Shown piece by piece: positions 9,830 through 21,091 of a stretch of 64,000 nucleotides of DNA; the first letter of the stretch is position 1, and every line of letters begins with the position of its first letter. The translations under genes were made by a program, and so were the position numbers. The notes beneath the pieces were generated by a model. It ran no database searches and was not told where the DNA came from. It worked only from the letters and a program-made list of their open reading frames with translations. This DNA comes from Zingiber officinale (lineage: Eukaryota > Streptophyta > Magnoliopsida > Zingiberales > Zingiberaceae): NCBI RefSeq assembly GCF_018446385.1, contig NC_056002.1, positions 10,240,894-10,304,893 of the forward strand, in the 5' to 3' direction.

Positions 9830-12050
9830 TGTTGTACCTCGTGGTTATTTTGATGTGATCAACTAAATTAGGTTAGGTTCTGTTCATTATTGATCCCTGT
9901 GTCTAAGTGTGCAGGAGCTTAGGAGCGCAGAAAGTCGAACGAAAGACACAGCTAGCGAGAAGGACAGCACGGGAAGGGAGACGGCAGGCTCGGTGCGTCC
10001 GAAGGATGAAAGAGCTGCGGAAGAGTATACCGGTGGACGAGAAGAACGTGCGCGACGTTCGAGGGACGAAAAACTGGGGCGGAAGCCTGCTCGAGGAGAA
10101 GGTCAAAAATTGGGTTCGGGTGAGCCCTATTTCGGTTGGCCGCAATCACCCAAGCAATCAAGCCTTCGGAAGCTAAAGTGAAGATGAAGAAATGCTGGAA
10201 AAATAGTTGGAGGCACCCTCAACAGTCATTGGAGGCGCCTCTTGTTGGTGCGGGAAGCATCCGATGATCGAACAGTGTTTTGATTATGGCAAAGAGTTCA
10301 AGTTAAGTTGGTTGGTTATCTATTGTGTGTGAATGATATTGCAAGAAAGTTTTAAAGTTACTTAGGCAAAAGTCCTAGCTGCGGTTAGGCAAAGGGAAAA
10401 TCCTAGGGGGCGGTAACCCTAGGTCCTTAGGGGTGGTAACCCTAAACGGAAAGTCTTGGCGGGTTGAAGCTTCGGGCAAAAATCCTAGTGGGCGGTAACC
10501 CTAGGTGGAAATCCTGGTGTCGCGAACCAGGTGGAAGTCTGGACAGGTCGTGGAGCGGACATCTAGCATGAAGACCGGCAGACTCGAGTGCCGAGCAAAA
10601 GTCCAGTCGGTCTGGAGAACCGAAATGGTAAAAGGTAACTTCTCCTGAGTGGAGTAGGTGAGGACCCGTTCCCCGTGGAGGGAATAGTAGGCGTCAGTTC
10701 GACTAGGGTTTTCGGTCGAAAATTCGAAGTCAGAACCGGACAATCCGGAGACTGTCAAAACATTTCTATTACTATGTTTATTATGTGTTAACTTTGTTTT
10801 ACAGGATATGTTGGTATTTTGTGAACTAACATGTTTTGCAAGGACGAAAAAGCAAAGTATGCCTCTGATGAACAGTACCTGAGATGCCCTCATGGAGCTT
10901 GGAGGAGAAGATGTGCGTATGGCAAGGCTGGAGGCGCCCTCATGGAAGCTTGAGGCGCCTCGGGCAGCCTTGAAGGCACCTTTAAGAGCTATGGAGGCAC
11001 CTTCAAGAGGTATGAAGGTGCCTTCAAGTGGATCAGCGAGGACTTCTTCAGTGCTCATCCGCACGGCTGACTCGACAATGATGGAGGCGCCCTCAAGGGG
11101 ATTTGAGGCGCCTTCAATAACCATTATATGCAGATCTCGACCAATAGCTCCATTCAATGAATTCCAAGTGATCATTCTCCCACGTGCTGCTTACGAGACG
11201 TTCCAATTGAGCTACGACAAGTACCCAACAACCTGAAGCTGTGAAATTTCCATATTGTGTTGTATGTATAGCTTTTTCCAGCATTGTTTGTAATCATTCT
11301 TTGTAATCCTTTTGCGCGATGATAGTTATTGCATAAAGTAAACGCTCAACGAGCATGGGCCTTGGAGTAGGAGTCGCCCAAGGCTCCGAACCAAGTAAAA
11401 ATACTTGGGTCTTTTTGTGTGTGTTTTATTTATTTCCGCTCCGTTACTCGTATGTTTTCGAATACGATAAATGAAAGCCACGAGCGCTATTCACCCCCCT
11501 CTAGCGCTTCTCGATCCAACACCTCTGCCCTCATCAGATTGAGGGCACCCTCAACAGCATTGAGGGTGCCCTCAATAACATTGAAGGCACCCTCAATGCC
11601 CTTAAGGGCGCCCTCGACCTGGTCAAATTAGCCGTTGGCAAGCGGATAAAGTTTTATCCGTTTATCCTTTTGGAGGCACCCTCAACCCCTTTGAAGGCAC
11701 CCTCAACACTCGAGATAGAATTTTCAGAAGCTATATAATGGCCCATGGAGCTAGGAAATAAAGCATCAACTCTTGTACTAACTTCCTAACAACTCTTAGA
11801 GCTTTCAGTGTGTAAAAGGCTTCTCCGTCTTCAAAGAAGGAGATTCTTAATGAGCTGTTCAACCACCTTGGATTAACAACCGACCAAGTTGTAACCAAGT
11901 CAATCCCTGAGTTTCTTCTCTAGTTCTTTTATGTTATTTGATTTTATTTTATTGTTGCAATTTAAGAGTTGAAAGTACGAGGAGGATATTTTCTTATTTT
12001 AGGCAATTCACCCCTCCCTTCTTGCTGGCCTGCTGCACCAACAAGTGGTA
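9830..12050 (+). repeat. 5' LTR of element B (split by solo LTR F)
   Basis: LTR halves 9830-10242 and 11522-12050 align collinearly with 22377-23278. The region has a cluster of GGAGGCGCC/GCACCCTCAA motifs and a TATATAATGG promoter at about 11730. It ends GCACCAACA just before the primer-binding site. Confidence 0.85.
10243..11521 (+). repeat. Element F: copia-type solo LTR
   Basis: A 1279-bp LTR, TGTTGGTGCGGG...GATCCAACA, flanked by TSD CCTCT (10238-10242 and 11522-11526). It has no internal region, so it arose by LTR-LTR recombination. It is the same family as the LTRs of element I (27455-28804, 45268-46596), in the opposite orientation. It carries the family's CTAGG/GGTAACCCTA spacer array (about 10400-10510) and GGCGCC cluster (about 10930-11110). 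ORFs 10501-11175 and 10892-11236 are non-coding by-products. Confidence 0.92.
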
Positions 12051-12109
12051 TCAGAGCCCAACAACCTCAGAAGGACTAACTGCCATCTAAAGCAGCAAAG
12101 ATCAAGACG

Positions 12110-12721
12110 ATGACTGGTGCAAGTATTCACCCCCCGAAATTTGACGGAGACTTCGCTACATGGAAACACCGAATGAAGGTATTTTTTAAAATGGATTTCG
12201 ATATTTTATTAACAATGAAATACGATTTTGTAGTTCCAAAAGATAAAGAAGAGTACCAATAGATGAAGAAGGAGCAAGCCGATTTTGTGGCCAACGGAAA
12301 GGCAGAGTTCCATCTGCTCAGCGTTCTGCCGTCCTAGGAGGTAAGTCGGATCGAAAGCTACGACTCCACCAATGACTTCTGGGAAAAATTCCTGGAGTTC
12401 TACGAAGGCACCTCAGAAGTGAAGTTAGCAAGGCGGGATATCCTCCGGGCTCAACTTACAAATCTCCGGATGAACAATGGAGAGAAGGTAGCGCAACTCC
12501 AAGCGAGAATCAAAGAACTAATAACTCAATTGAACAACCTCAGAGAATCGGTAACAAACCGAGATTCAATCCGTTATGCTCTCAACGCTTTCCCGAGAAC
12601 GTCAGAATGTGCGTCATTAGTAGATGCATACTACATCTCTAAGGACTTTGAGGTAAATACGCTAGAAAACTTATTTTCTACTTTCAACCTTCACGAGTTT
12701 CGAATTGCAGAATCTAAATAA
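12110..12721 (+). pseudogene. Element B gag, N-terminal part
   Basis: A copia-type (UBN2-like) gag starts at ATG 12110: PPKFDGDFATWKHRMKVFF, then FWEKFLEFYEGT, then a coiled region and YALNAFPR. TAG stops at 12260-12262 and 12335-12337 interrupt it, and a TAA ends the frame at 12719. The rest of gag lies beyond the nested insertion, at 21092-21881. It would have made the capsid of this non-autonomous element. Confidence 0.85.
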
Positions 12722-12956
12722 ATAGAGAAGTCAAATCTTAATATTTCCCTATGATCCTGTCCGAATGTCGAATCAACGGACGCTGTGTTGGTGCAATATC
12801 CCTCAGGTCAAGGTTGACCTGGGTAACCAAGCTGAGTCTTGGTTTGGGTTTAGATGTTTGACAATAAGATATTGATTGAAGAAGAGTCAAGTAGGTCAAG
12901 GTTGACCGGATACTTGAATGGGAAGTCCTAACTGGGATGTTAGGCAAAATGAAAGA

Positions 12957-13345
12957 CCTAGTGAGTGAAGCCAGGCAGAAGGAAAGTCCTGGTAAGTGAA
13001 GCCAGGCAGAAGGCAGAAGGAAAGTCCTGGTAAGTGAAGCCAGGCAGAAGGAAAGTCCTGGTAAGTGAAGCCAGGCAGAAGAAAAGTCCTGGTGAGTGAA
13101 GCCAGGCAGATGGAAATCCTGGTGAGTGAAGCCAGGTGAAAGTCCTAGTGAGTGAAGCTAGGCAGATGGAAATCCTGGTGAGTGAAGCCAGGTGAAAGTC
13201 CTAGTGAGTGAAGCTAGGCAGATGGAAATCCTGGTGAGTGAAGCCAGGTGAAAGTCCTAGTGAGTGAAGCTAGGCAGATGGAAAACCCTAGTGAGTGAAG
13301 CTAGGTGAAAGTCCTGATGAGTGAAGCCAGGCAAGGGAAAATCCA
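12957..13345. repeat. Tandem array of ~25-30 bp units in the C LTR
   Basis: Around a dozen units alternate GTGAAGCCAGGCAGA and GAAAGTCCTGGTGA with variants CTAGGCAGATGG. The 3' LTR copy (18916-19230) has fewer units, so the array has changed size since insertion. Confidence 0.9.
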
Positions 13346-13634
13346 GATGGATCAAGGATGATCGGACATCTGGTGCTGGGAAGTCCAAGTAGGTCAAAGG
13401 ATTGACTGGATACTTGGCATGAAAGAAAAGTCCAAGTAGGTCAAAGGGATTGACCGGATACTTGGCACAGAGAAAAGTCCAAGTGGGTCAAAGGGATTGA
13501 CCGGACACTTGGTAAGGGAGTCCTAGCAGGTCAAGGGAGTGACTAGATGCTAGGCATGATATACCAACAGGTCAATGTTGACCGAATGTTGGTTTGGGAG
13601 GTTTGGGACTTGGTTTTGGACAAAAATCAAGTGC

Positions 13635-13900
13635 TGGATCGATCAGTGGATCGATCCAGGCTCTGGATCGATCAGTGGATCGATCCAGACCTGTCCCAGC
13701 GAACAGAGAGCTTCTGGATCGATCCGTGGATCGATCCAGAGGTCCCAATCGATCAGTGGATCGATTGGGATGCGGCTGCTTCGCGCAATAAGCGTTGGAT
13801 CGATCCATGGATCGATCCAGGCGCTTTTCCAGAGCATAGAGGCGCTCTGGATCGATCCGTGGATCGATCCAAAGCCTCCCCGATCGATTGGGAATATTCG
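13635..13900. repeat. TGGATCGATC palindrome cluster in the C LTR
   Basis: About a dozen copies of the palindrome GGATCGATCC or the near form TGGATCGATC occur mostly as pairs separated by about 2 bp (CA, CC or AG). The 3' LTR has a smaller cluster (19530-19745). Confidence 0.9.
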
Positions 13901-14350
13901 AATCGATCGGGATCCGACCGTTGGCGTCGTTTATAGCTGCAGGCGTGTGATGGCTGCGGCACCGCTTCTCCGATTCACTCCAGATTACTCGCCAGCTCCT
14001 CCACAGCTCTCTCAAAGATCAGATCGCCAGTTCTTGAAGGATCTTGGAAGCTTTCCAAGTCAAGAGGCGGATCAAAGGCAAGAAGAGAAGCTAGGGTTAG
14101 GGTTTTCTGTACTCATTGTAAGCTTTGCGCTTGTATTTTGTTTCCCTTTCCTTTCTTCTTGTACTGAGAGTCTTGTAGGGCTTCTCCGCCCTCGGTAGTT
14201 ATCGAAAAGGAGTGTTTTCATAGTGGAGGGTGCGTGCGTGGTGTGGATCCTTGGACTAGTCACCTCTTGTGAGGTGGATACCAAGTAAACCAACCGTGTT
14301 AGCGTTGTTGTATTTGTTTCTGTATTTTCCGCTGCATATTCTTGAAGAAA

Positions 14351-14420
14351 CGAGCAACGACGAGCAACGCCGAGCAACGCCGAGCAACGCCGAGCAACGC
14401 CGAGCAACGCCGAGCAACGA
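14351..14420. repeat. CGAGCAACGC decamer array
   Basis: Seven tandem 10-bp units near the 3' end of the 5' LTR of C; the 3' LTR (20176-20225) has five. Confidence 0.95.
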
Positions 14421-14604
14421 GCGAACGCGACGAGCTATTCACCCCCCCTCTAGCTACTTTTGGTCCTAACAAGTGGTATCAGAACGAGGCCGCTCTTCAC
14501 CGGAATCATCGCCGGAAGGGTCAAGCATAACAAGAAAAGCTAGAGGGGTGAAGAAGTTGGAGCAAATTCTTCAAGTTCAAGATTTTATCAAGCTCAACTT
14601 CAAG

Positions 14605-16272
14605 ATGCAATTCCAAGATGGACTTGGATTTGACACAAGGGTGGCTCCACCATATTCATCTACAAGCTTCGATTCTTGGAAATCAAGAATCGAAAATTTT
14701 CTTATGATGGAGATAGAGCAATGGTTTGCTCTCATGGAAGGTTTTGAAGCTCCCACAAATTCCAAGGGCAAAGTACTCAAAAGGAGCAAGTGGAGCCAAG
14801 AGCAAGTCCAAAGGTGCGAGGCCAATGACAAAGTGACCAAGCTTTTGGTCAATTTATTGCCAAGCACCATCCTTTGCAAAATTGGAGAATTTGAAGATGC
14901 AAAGGAACTATGGAGCAAATTGGCCAAGCTTCATGAAGAGATCCCCTCCACTGTACAAGAGCAAGAAGTATCCAGAGAGGGTGACTCTTTGGAGCAAGAC
15001 CAAGAGGAGGGCTCCGAGGTTGAGAGATGCTCAACCTCCGAAGAAGAGGAGATCCAAGAAGCTTCATCCTCAAGGGAATGCAACGAAGGGAACAAGGAGG
15101 GAGCATACTCCTTGTTTCATATTCAAGATGATGAAGCCTCCACCTCTAGGATTGAGGGGGAGCAATCCTTGGTGACGCCGGATCAAGAAGAAGGAGAAGC
15201 TTCTACATCCGGGTCAAGTGAAGAAGAAGAAGATGGTGCCACCTCCGAAATTCAAGAAATATCAAATGGAGGAGCAAGTGCCATCCCTATACAAGAAGGT
15301 ATAAATGTTTCAATTAAAAATAAAAATCATATAATATGTTTTGAGTGTAGGGAACATGGGCACTATAAGAGCAAGTGTCCCAACTTGGCCAAGAAGAAGG
15401 GCCAAGTGGCACAAAAGGGCAAGGAGAAGCCCAAGGAGACCATCCCCGGAATAAAAAGGAGCAAGGAGCACATTGTGTGTTTTTCTTGCAACCAAAAAGG
15501 GCATTACCGAAGTCAATGCCCCAAGGGGAAGAAGATGGTCAAGGCTCAAGGAGGCATTAGTCAAGGGGGAGCCTCCAAGGTAAAGAAGAAGGTAACATTT
15601 ATTGAGCCTACCCCTTTACATTATGGTAAAAAGCATGATAGTTCTAACTTTTATCATTTTAATGCAATTTACCATAAGAATAGAAAGCATGAGGGCTTTA
15701 AGGAAAAACATGTGGCCCTATATGCCAAAACTACCCAACCTAAGGTTAGGAAGGTAGATAGACACTTAGGCAATAACTCTAAAGATTTTAGATACAAGCC
15801 CAAAAACAAATATGCTCATGAATCAAATGAAAAATCTAAAACTAAGGACTTAGTGATAGAAAATCAAGTCTTGAGGTCAAGACTTGATAAAATGGAAAAG
15901 ACCCTAAAAAGGATGGAAAATATCCTATTAGGGCAAAATGAGCATAACCTAGGTTTAGGGGTACAAAAGCCATCCAATGGCCATAGAGGTTTGGGATACA
16001 AACCAAAGGCTAAGAAGGATGTGCCCTCTTACCATAGAGTTCCATATAGTTATGGAACAAACCCTAGGTCTAGTGGTCAAGCCAAAAATACTAGGGAAGT
16101 CATTCCTAAGAGTATTTTTGCAATAAATGTGACTAAGACTTCTAAGAAGTCTAAGAAAGTCACAAACAAGGTCACAAGGGAGGTTATCCCTAGAGTTGAC
16201 CTAGAAAATGTGACCAAGGCTTCTAAGAAGCCCAACAAGGTCACTAGGAAGGTATCTAGGAAGTTATCCTAG
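14605..16272 (+). CDS. Gag-like protein of element C (two CCHC zinc knuckles)
   Basis: An intact 555-codon ORF and the only coding region of element C. The open frame reaches 14473, but the first ATG is 14605; upstream codons overlap the primer-binding site. N-terminal copia gag features: SFDSWKSRIENFLMM, then a leucine-rich part and ELWSKLAKLHEE. A very acidic Glu/Ser-rich linker follows. Two zinc knuckles come next: CFECREHGHYKSKC from Cys245 and CFSCNQKGHYRSQC from Cys292. The remainder is basic, with a predicted coiled coil (ENQVLRSRLDKMEKTL) and Lys/Thr-rich VTKTSKKSKKVT repeats. It would bind RNA and form a capsid in the cytoplasm. No protease motif (DTG/DSG) follows, unlike autonomous copia elements. 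Intactness fits recent activity, with enzymes supplied in trans. Confidence 0.85.
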   Translation: MQFQDGLGFDTRVAPPYSSTSFDSWKSRIENFLMMEIEQWFALMEGFEAPTNSKGKVLKRSKWSQEQVQRCEANDKVTKLLVNLLPSTILCKIGEFEDAKELWSKLAKLHEEIPSTVQEQEVSREGDSLEQDQEEGSEVERCSTSEEEEIQEASSSRECNEGNKEGAYSLFHIQDDEASTSRIEGEQSLVTPDQEEGEASTSGSSEEEEDGATSEIQEISNGGASAIPIQEGINVSIKNKNHIICFECREHGHYKSKCPNLAKKKGQVAQKGKEKPKETIPGIKRSKEHIVCFSCNQKGHYRSQCPKGKKMVKAQGGISQGGASKVKKKVTFIEPTPLHYGKKHDSSNFYHFNAIYHKNRKHEGFKEKHVALYAKTTQPKVRKVDRHLGNNSKDFRYKPKNKYAHESNEKSKTKDLVIENQVLRSRLDKMEKTLKRMENILLGQNEHNLGLGVQKPSNGHRGLGYKPKAKKDVPSYHRVPYSYGTNPRSSGQAKNTREVIPKSIFAINVTKTSKKSKKVTNKVTREVIPRVDLENVTKASKKPNKVTRKVSRKLS

Positions 16273-18742
16273 TGAGTACCTAGAGCATCCAAGGAGCACC
16301 AATAGGTGTTGGGTTCCTAGGAGCATCTTCTCTACCCCATAGATGGGTTAGAGAGTGTCAACTCCGATTAGAAGGGTAGTTAACCCAACTTTGAGGAAAT
16401 TGACACTCAAGGAGCATTTTCAAGGTTTTAGTTAACCTTTGAAAATGAAATGGACCTATTGATTACTCCTTGAAAGAGTAAAATGTGCCTAATGGTGGAA
16501 GAATTGATTTTAATCTTAAATGGCACATATTGGGAAATTCATAAGAACTATCAAGTTGGGATTTTTGTATGTTCTTAGGCAATTTAAGGCAATCCGGGCC
16601 TTAAATTTAAAAGTGCTACTCTTGAGGAAAAATGGAATATGCCAACATTTGAGGACATGTTTATTTTCAATTGGCATACATTAAATCAAGGAAATTAGAA
16701 ATGCCAAATTTAGGCTTTGGCATTCTCTTGTAGCACTTTAGGGCAATCTAGGTTTAAGTTGTAAGTTTAGCTAAGACTTTAAGGATACTTAGATAGTTAA
16801 TCTAGGTATATTTTATTTATGCTAAATCTTGCCATGATTGTTTGCCCATAATATGCCATGACATCATGTCTAGTTTTGCATTCATGTTTTATTATGAAAA
16901 ATCTAAAAAATACCATGTCATGACATTCATACATCATGTAGTAATAGGATATTTTCTTTTGATATATGCCATAACATAATCATGCATTAAGTTTAATTCC
17001 TTGTAATTAAGGACAAATGGCATTTAACGACACTTATTGACAAGTGACATCCTAAGTGAATGTCTAACATTTCTAAAATGCCTAGATAAATATGCATGAT
17101 CCCTAGATTAGGGCAAAAACCAAAATCTACATCTCACAAAGACTATAAGGTGACTTGTATGTGTTTTGTCCACAATAGATACAAGTGAGATATTAGGATG
17201 ATGAACAAAACTCAACATGTTGATTTAGTGCATTCTTTTGAGTTTTTATGTTCATCAAAACACATAGTTATGTGTTTTCCCATCATTGGGAAAGCTAATG
17301 TACAAGTCATGTGCATTATGCCCAAGGAACATGATGGGATATTGGTTTTGAAAATGTTTTCAAAATGTTTTTGGAAAACCTTGGTGAAGGCTATCTTTTG
17401 ATAGTAATCACCATTGAATAGTTAGACACAAACTTGAAGAAAAACACTAAAGTTTTTACAAGTTTTCAAGTTTGTGTCAATCTTTGAAAATATGATGTAT
17501 TTTCATAGAAAGCTATTTTTCCATGATTAAGTATGCCCTAAATAATGTCTACACGAAATTTCATAATTTTTGGATTTTTGTAGAATTTTCTAGGGGTTTC
17601 TGAAGTTGACTGAAATGGAATTTCAGCAACTATCAGAGCTCCGATCGATCCATGGATCGATTGGAGTTCCTGAATCGATCCATGGATCGATTCAAACGGT
17701 AATTCCCGTGAGCAGAAGCTCGCTGGATCGATCAGCCGATCGATCCAGGTAGTCTGAATCGATCAGTGGATCGATTCAGAAAGGTTCAATCGATTGGAAC
17801 CCAACTCCAATCGATCCAAGTTGCTGATTTTGGCTGGGAAGACTTGATTTCAGCATCTTTGAACCTCTTTGAGTCTAGGTAACCATTCCAAACCCCTTAA
17901 ATATATTTGTATACATACAAAGGGTGTTTTCATGTTGAAAACAAGGATGGATTGGTTAACGAAGACTAAGTAGAAGTTTAGGTTGAGGTTGTTTCAAATT
18001 TTGAATATTTGAACCTCAAAACTTCTAAATTTGGGTTTCCTAATGTTTTAGGGATTCCAAGTCATTGTTGGTGCAATGACAGAAGTTACCACCATGTCTT
18101 TAGGGGGAGGGACTCTTTAAAGACATGAAAATTATTTTTTCATGAACCTTGGAAGGTGGTTAACCTTCTGTTGTGAACTTGCTCAAGGTTGAGCATTTAA
18201 ACTTGAAATGGGGAGAAATGGGGAGTGGATATCCTCATTATTTCAAGTGGACACTCAAGTGGTAGATAATGCTCAAGGTTGGGTAGTTGTCTACATTGAG
18301 GAGAAGTTAAGGATAAATGAAGGGTATGAGACCTTCATTATCGTGTTCACAACGAGTGATGTTGTGAACAACGATGAGCAACTCTTCAGGGGGAGAGTCT
18401 TCAACAAATGGATTTGTTGAAGTGTGCCCTGAAGTGGAGCATAGGTTGATGTGTGTCCAACGATGGGTTGATGTGTGCCAATAGGGGGAGAATGTATGGT
18501 TAAGCTTAGTCCTTCATTACCTATGGGAAGGTCATAAGGGGAGAATGAAAGGACTCATGAAAGGGAGTAAGTTAGGCTTTCATTACCTAGAGGGAGTTTG
18601 CCCTCTTAGGGGGAGAATGAAGAGCTTAATTTATGCTTTCATTACCTAGTGGCATGAAGAAGGAGGCTATGGGATTAGCCTAACTTACATATGGGATTGT
18701 AAGTGTTATTGTGGTATTGTCAAACATCAAAAAGGGGGAGAT
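16273..18742 (+). other. Non-coding 3' internal region of element C
   Basis: About 2.5 kb with no ORF over 75 codons of credible type. It contains a second GATCGATC palindrome cluster (17636-17830), a GGGGGAG-rich stretch (18090-18740) and the polypurine tract. It may hold packaging or cis-acting RNA signals. Confidence 0.7.
17636..17830. repeat. Internal GATCGATC palindrome cluster of element C
   Basis: Five pairs of CGATCGATCC/TGGATCGATT-type motifs, the same motif as in the LTR cluster but in unique internal DNA. Confidence 0.85.
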
Positions 18743-20276
18743 TGTTGGTGCAATATCCCTCAGGTCAAGGTTGACCTGGGTAACCAAGCTGAGTCTTGGT
18801 TTGGGTTTAGATGTTTGACAATAAGATATTGATTGAAGAAGAGTCAAGTAGGTCAAGGTTGACCGGATACTTGACTGGGAAGTCCTAACTGGGATGTTAG
18901 GCAAAATGAAAGACCTAGTGAGTGAAGCTAGGCAGTATGAAAGTCCTGGTGAGTGAAGCCAAGCAGAAGGAAAGTCCTGGTAAGTGAAGCCAGGCAGAAG
19001 GAAAGTCCTGGTAAGTGAAGCCAGGCAGAAGAAAAGTCCTGGTGAGTGAAGCCAGGCAGATGGAAATCCTGGTGAGTGAAGCCAGGTGAAAGTCCTAGTG
19101 AGTGAAGCTAGGCAGATGGAAATCCTGGTGAGTGAAGCCAGGTGAAAGTCCTAGTGAGTGAAGCTAGGCAGATGGAAAACCCTAGTGAGTGAAGCTAGGT
19201 GAAAGTCCTGGTGAGTGAAGCCAGGCAAGGGAAAATCCAAATGGATCAAGGATGATCGGACATCTGGTGTTGGGAAGTCCAAGTAGGTCAAAGGATTGAC
19301 TGGATATTTGGCATGAAAGAAAAGTCCAAGTAGGTCAAATGGATTGACCGGATACTTGGCACAGAGAAAAGTCCAAGTGGGTCAAAGGGATTGACCGGAC
19401 ACTTGGTAAGGGAGTCCTAGCAGGTCAAGGGAGTGACTAGATGCTAGGCATGATATACCAACAGGTCAAGGTTGACCGGATGTTGGTTTGGGAGGTTTGG
19501 GACTTGGTTTTGGACAAAAATCAAGTGCTGGATTGATCAGTGGATCGATCCAGACCTGTCCCAGCGAACAGAGAGCTTCTGGATCGATCCGTGGATCGAT
19601 TGGGACGCTGCTGCTTCGCGCGATAAGCGCTGGATCGATCCGTGGATCGATCCAGCGCTCTTCCGAGCACAGAGGTTCTCTGGATCGATCCGTGGATCGA
19701 TCCAAAGCCTCCCCGATCGATTGGGAAATCGAATCGATCGGGATCCGACCGTTGGCGTCGCTTTAAGCCGCAGGCGTGATGGCCTGCGACACCGCTTCCC
19801 GATTCACTTCAGATTTCACCAGTCCTCCACAACTCTCTCAAAGATCAGATCGCCAGTTCTTGAAGGATCTTGGAAGCTTTCCAAGTCAAGAGGCGGATCA
19901 AAGGCAAGAAGAGAAGCTAGGGTTAGGGTTTTCTGTACTCATTGTAAGCTTTGCGCTTGTATTTTGTTTCCCTTTCCTTTCTTCTTGTACTGAGAGTCTT
20001 GTAGGGCTTCTCCGCCCTCGGTAGTTACCGAAAAGGAGTGTTTTCATAGTGGAGGGTGCGTGCGTGGTGTGGATCCTTGGACTAGTCACCTCTTGTGAGG
20101 TGGATACCAAGTAAACCAACCGTGTTAGCGTTGTTGTATTTGTTTCTGTATTTTCCGCTGCATATTCTTGAAGAAACGAGCAACGACGAGCAACGCCGAG
20201 CAACGCCGAGCAACGCCGAGCAACGAGTGAACGCGACGAGCTATTCACCCCCCTCTAGCTACTTTTGGTCCTAACA
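18743..20276 (+). repeat. 3' LTR of element C
   Basis: A 1534-bp partner of 12786-14471, nearly identical outside the arrays. It is shorter because the 25-30 bp array, the palindrome cluster and the decamer array all have fewer units. Confidence 0.93.
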
Positions 20277-21091
20277 CGCTGGGCACGTGGCGCTTCCGGC
20301 TGCTGGCGTGGATTTTCGACTGGTCGCACGAACCTCCGGCGAACCTGCACAGAAGTCGGGCCGGGAAGGGGCTCCCGGCGGCGACCCTCCGACGCTCAAG
20401 TCAGGTAAGCAGATGGTGGAAAAAGTAGCTCCAAAGGCCTTGAATGCGTACCTCCGGCGAAGTATGAGGCTCGTTATATAGGATGGTGAAAAGGTTCCTG
20501 TGCGTCCACCGAGGCACATACATGTCCGTAGCCCATACTTCGGTATGTGTCTGTCAGAACGCTTACCTGACGCCATACTGCTACAGTCCAATCATGTCTT
20601 CGATGGGACAGCAGAACATCTCGTTGTCAGACTTGGAGTATGGCCTAGCCATAGGACTTGACGGCTGTCAGAAGATGTTCCTGTTCTCCTTTACCCACCG
20701 CCGGTCGGGACGTCTGTCCGTCCGGCTGAACGGGGAGTTCACGCGCCGGCCGGACGGATCTCATCTCATGCGCAGTCCGGGCGGCACTCTCCTCACGTCC
20801 GGACTGCCGTTTGCAGCGATATGCTGGGGAGAATTTCGGTAGGGTGCTATGTAAGAACTGTTAGCAGTACATCACCTTCTCTTAGGCTTTCCGCTCGGCT
20901 CTTTGCTACTGTTCCATTGAGCGTCGGAACCCCAACTTTAGTCGGGGCGCCTATTGCCTCAGCTATTCACCGGTCGGTCTGCCTAGGCCGGTCGGTCTGC
21001 CTATCCGGTCGGCCACTTGGCCTTTTGACTCCAGCGTGGCATGGACCCCTCAGAATGGGGGTCCCCTGTTCTAACCGCCGGATCACCCTAC

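Larger units (their letters stand above)
12786..14471 (+). repeat. 5' LTR of element C
   Basis: A 1686-bp LTR. It holds three repeat zones: a ~25-30 bp GTGAAGCCAGGC/GAAAGTCCTGG array (about 12960-13340), a TGGATCGATC palindrome cluster (13635-13900) and seven CGAGCAACGC decamers (14351-14420). The many ORFs giving WIDPWID or DRSVDRS strings come from the palindrome cluster. Confidence 0.93.
12786..20276 (+). mobile_element. Element C: young copia-type gag-only LTR retrotransposon
   Basis: A 7491-bp element with LTRs 12786-14471 and 18743-20276 (TGTTGGTGCAA...CCTAACA), TSD CGCTG (12781-12785 and 20277-20281), a tRNA-iMet-type primer site GTGGTATCAGAAC at 14473, and polypurine tract AAAAAGGGGGAGAT ending at 18742. 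The internal part has one intact gag-like ORF and about 2.5 kb of non-coding DNA, with no pol. The first 150 bp of the two LTRs differ at about one site, so insertion is recent; their lengths differ only through repeat arrays. Confidence 0.93.
12752..21085 (-). repeat. Element E: Tat-type solo LTR, split by element C
   Basis: The LTR fragments 12752-12785 and 20282-21085 together resemble the reverse complement of the J LTR: they begin TGATCCTGT, include GGGCACGTGGCGCT, and end CCGGATCA. The TSD CCCTA occurs at 12747-12751 and 21086-21090. No internal Tat sequence is present, so this is a solo LTR inserted in the gag of B. Element C landed only 34 bp inside its edge. ORFs across 20271-21090 are not genes. 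Confidence 0.87.

Noticed and set aside
10501..11236. 224-aa and 114-aa ORFs on opposite strands
   Set aside because: They lie wholly inside solo LTR F and follow its GGCGCC repeats; no domain and no counterpart intact in the I LTRs.
12957..13345. Regular direct repeats as a CRISPR array
   Set aside because: The units are adjacent and variable with no unique spacers, and lie in a plant LTR.
13547..14198. ORFs giving repeated WIDPWID, DRSVDRS or SGSIHGSIQ proteins on both strands
   Set aside because: They are translations of the GGATCGATCC palindrome cluster in the C LTR, present in all frames and again at 19466-19993.
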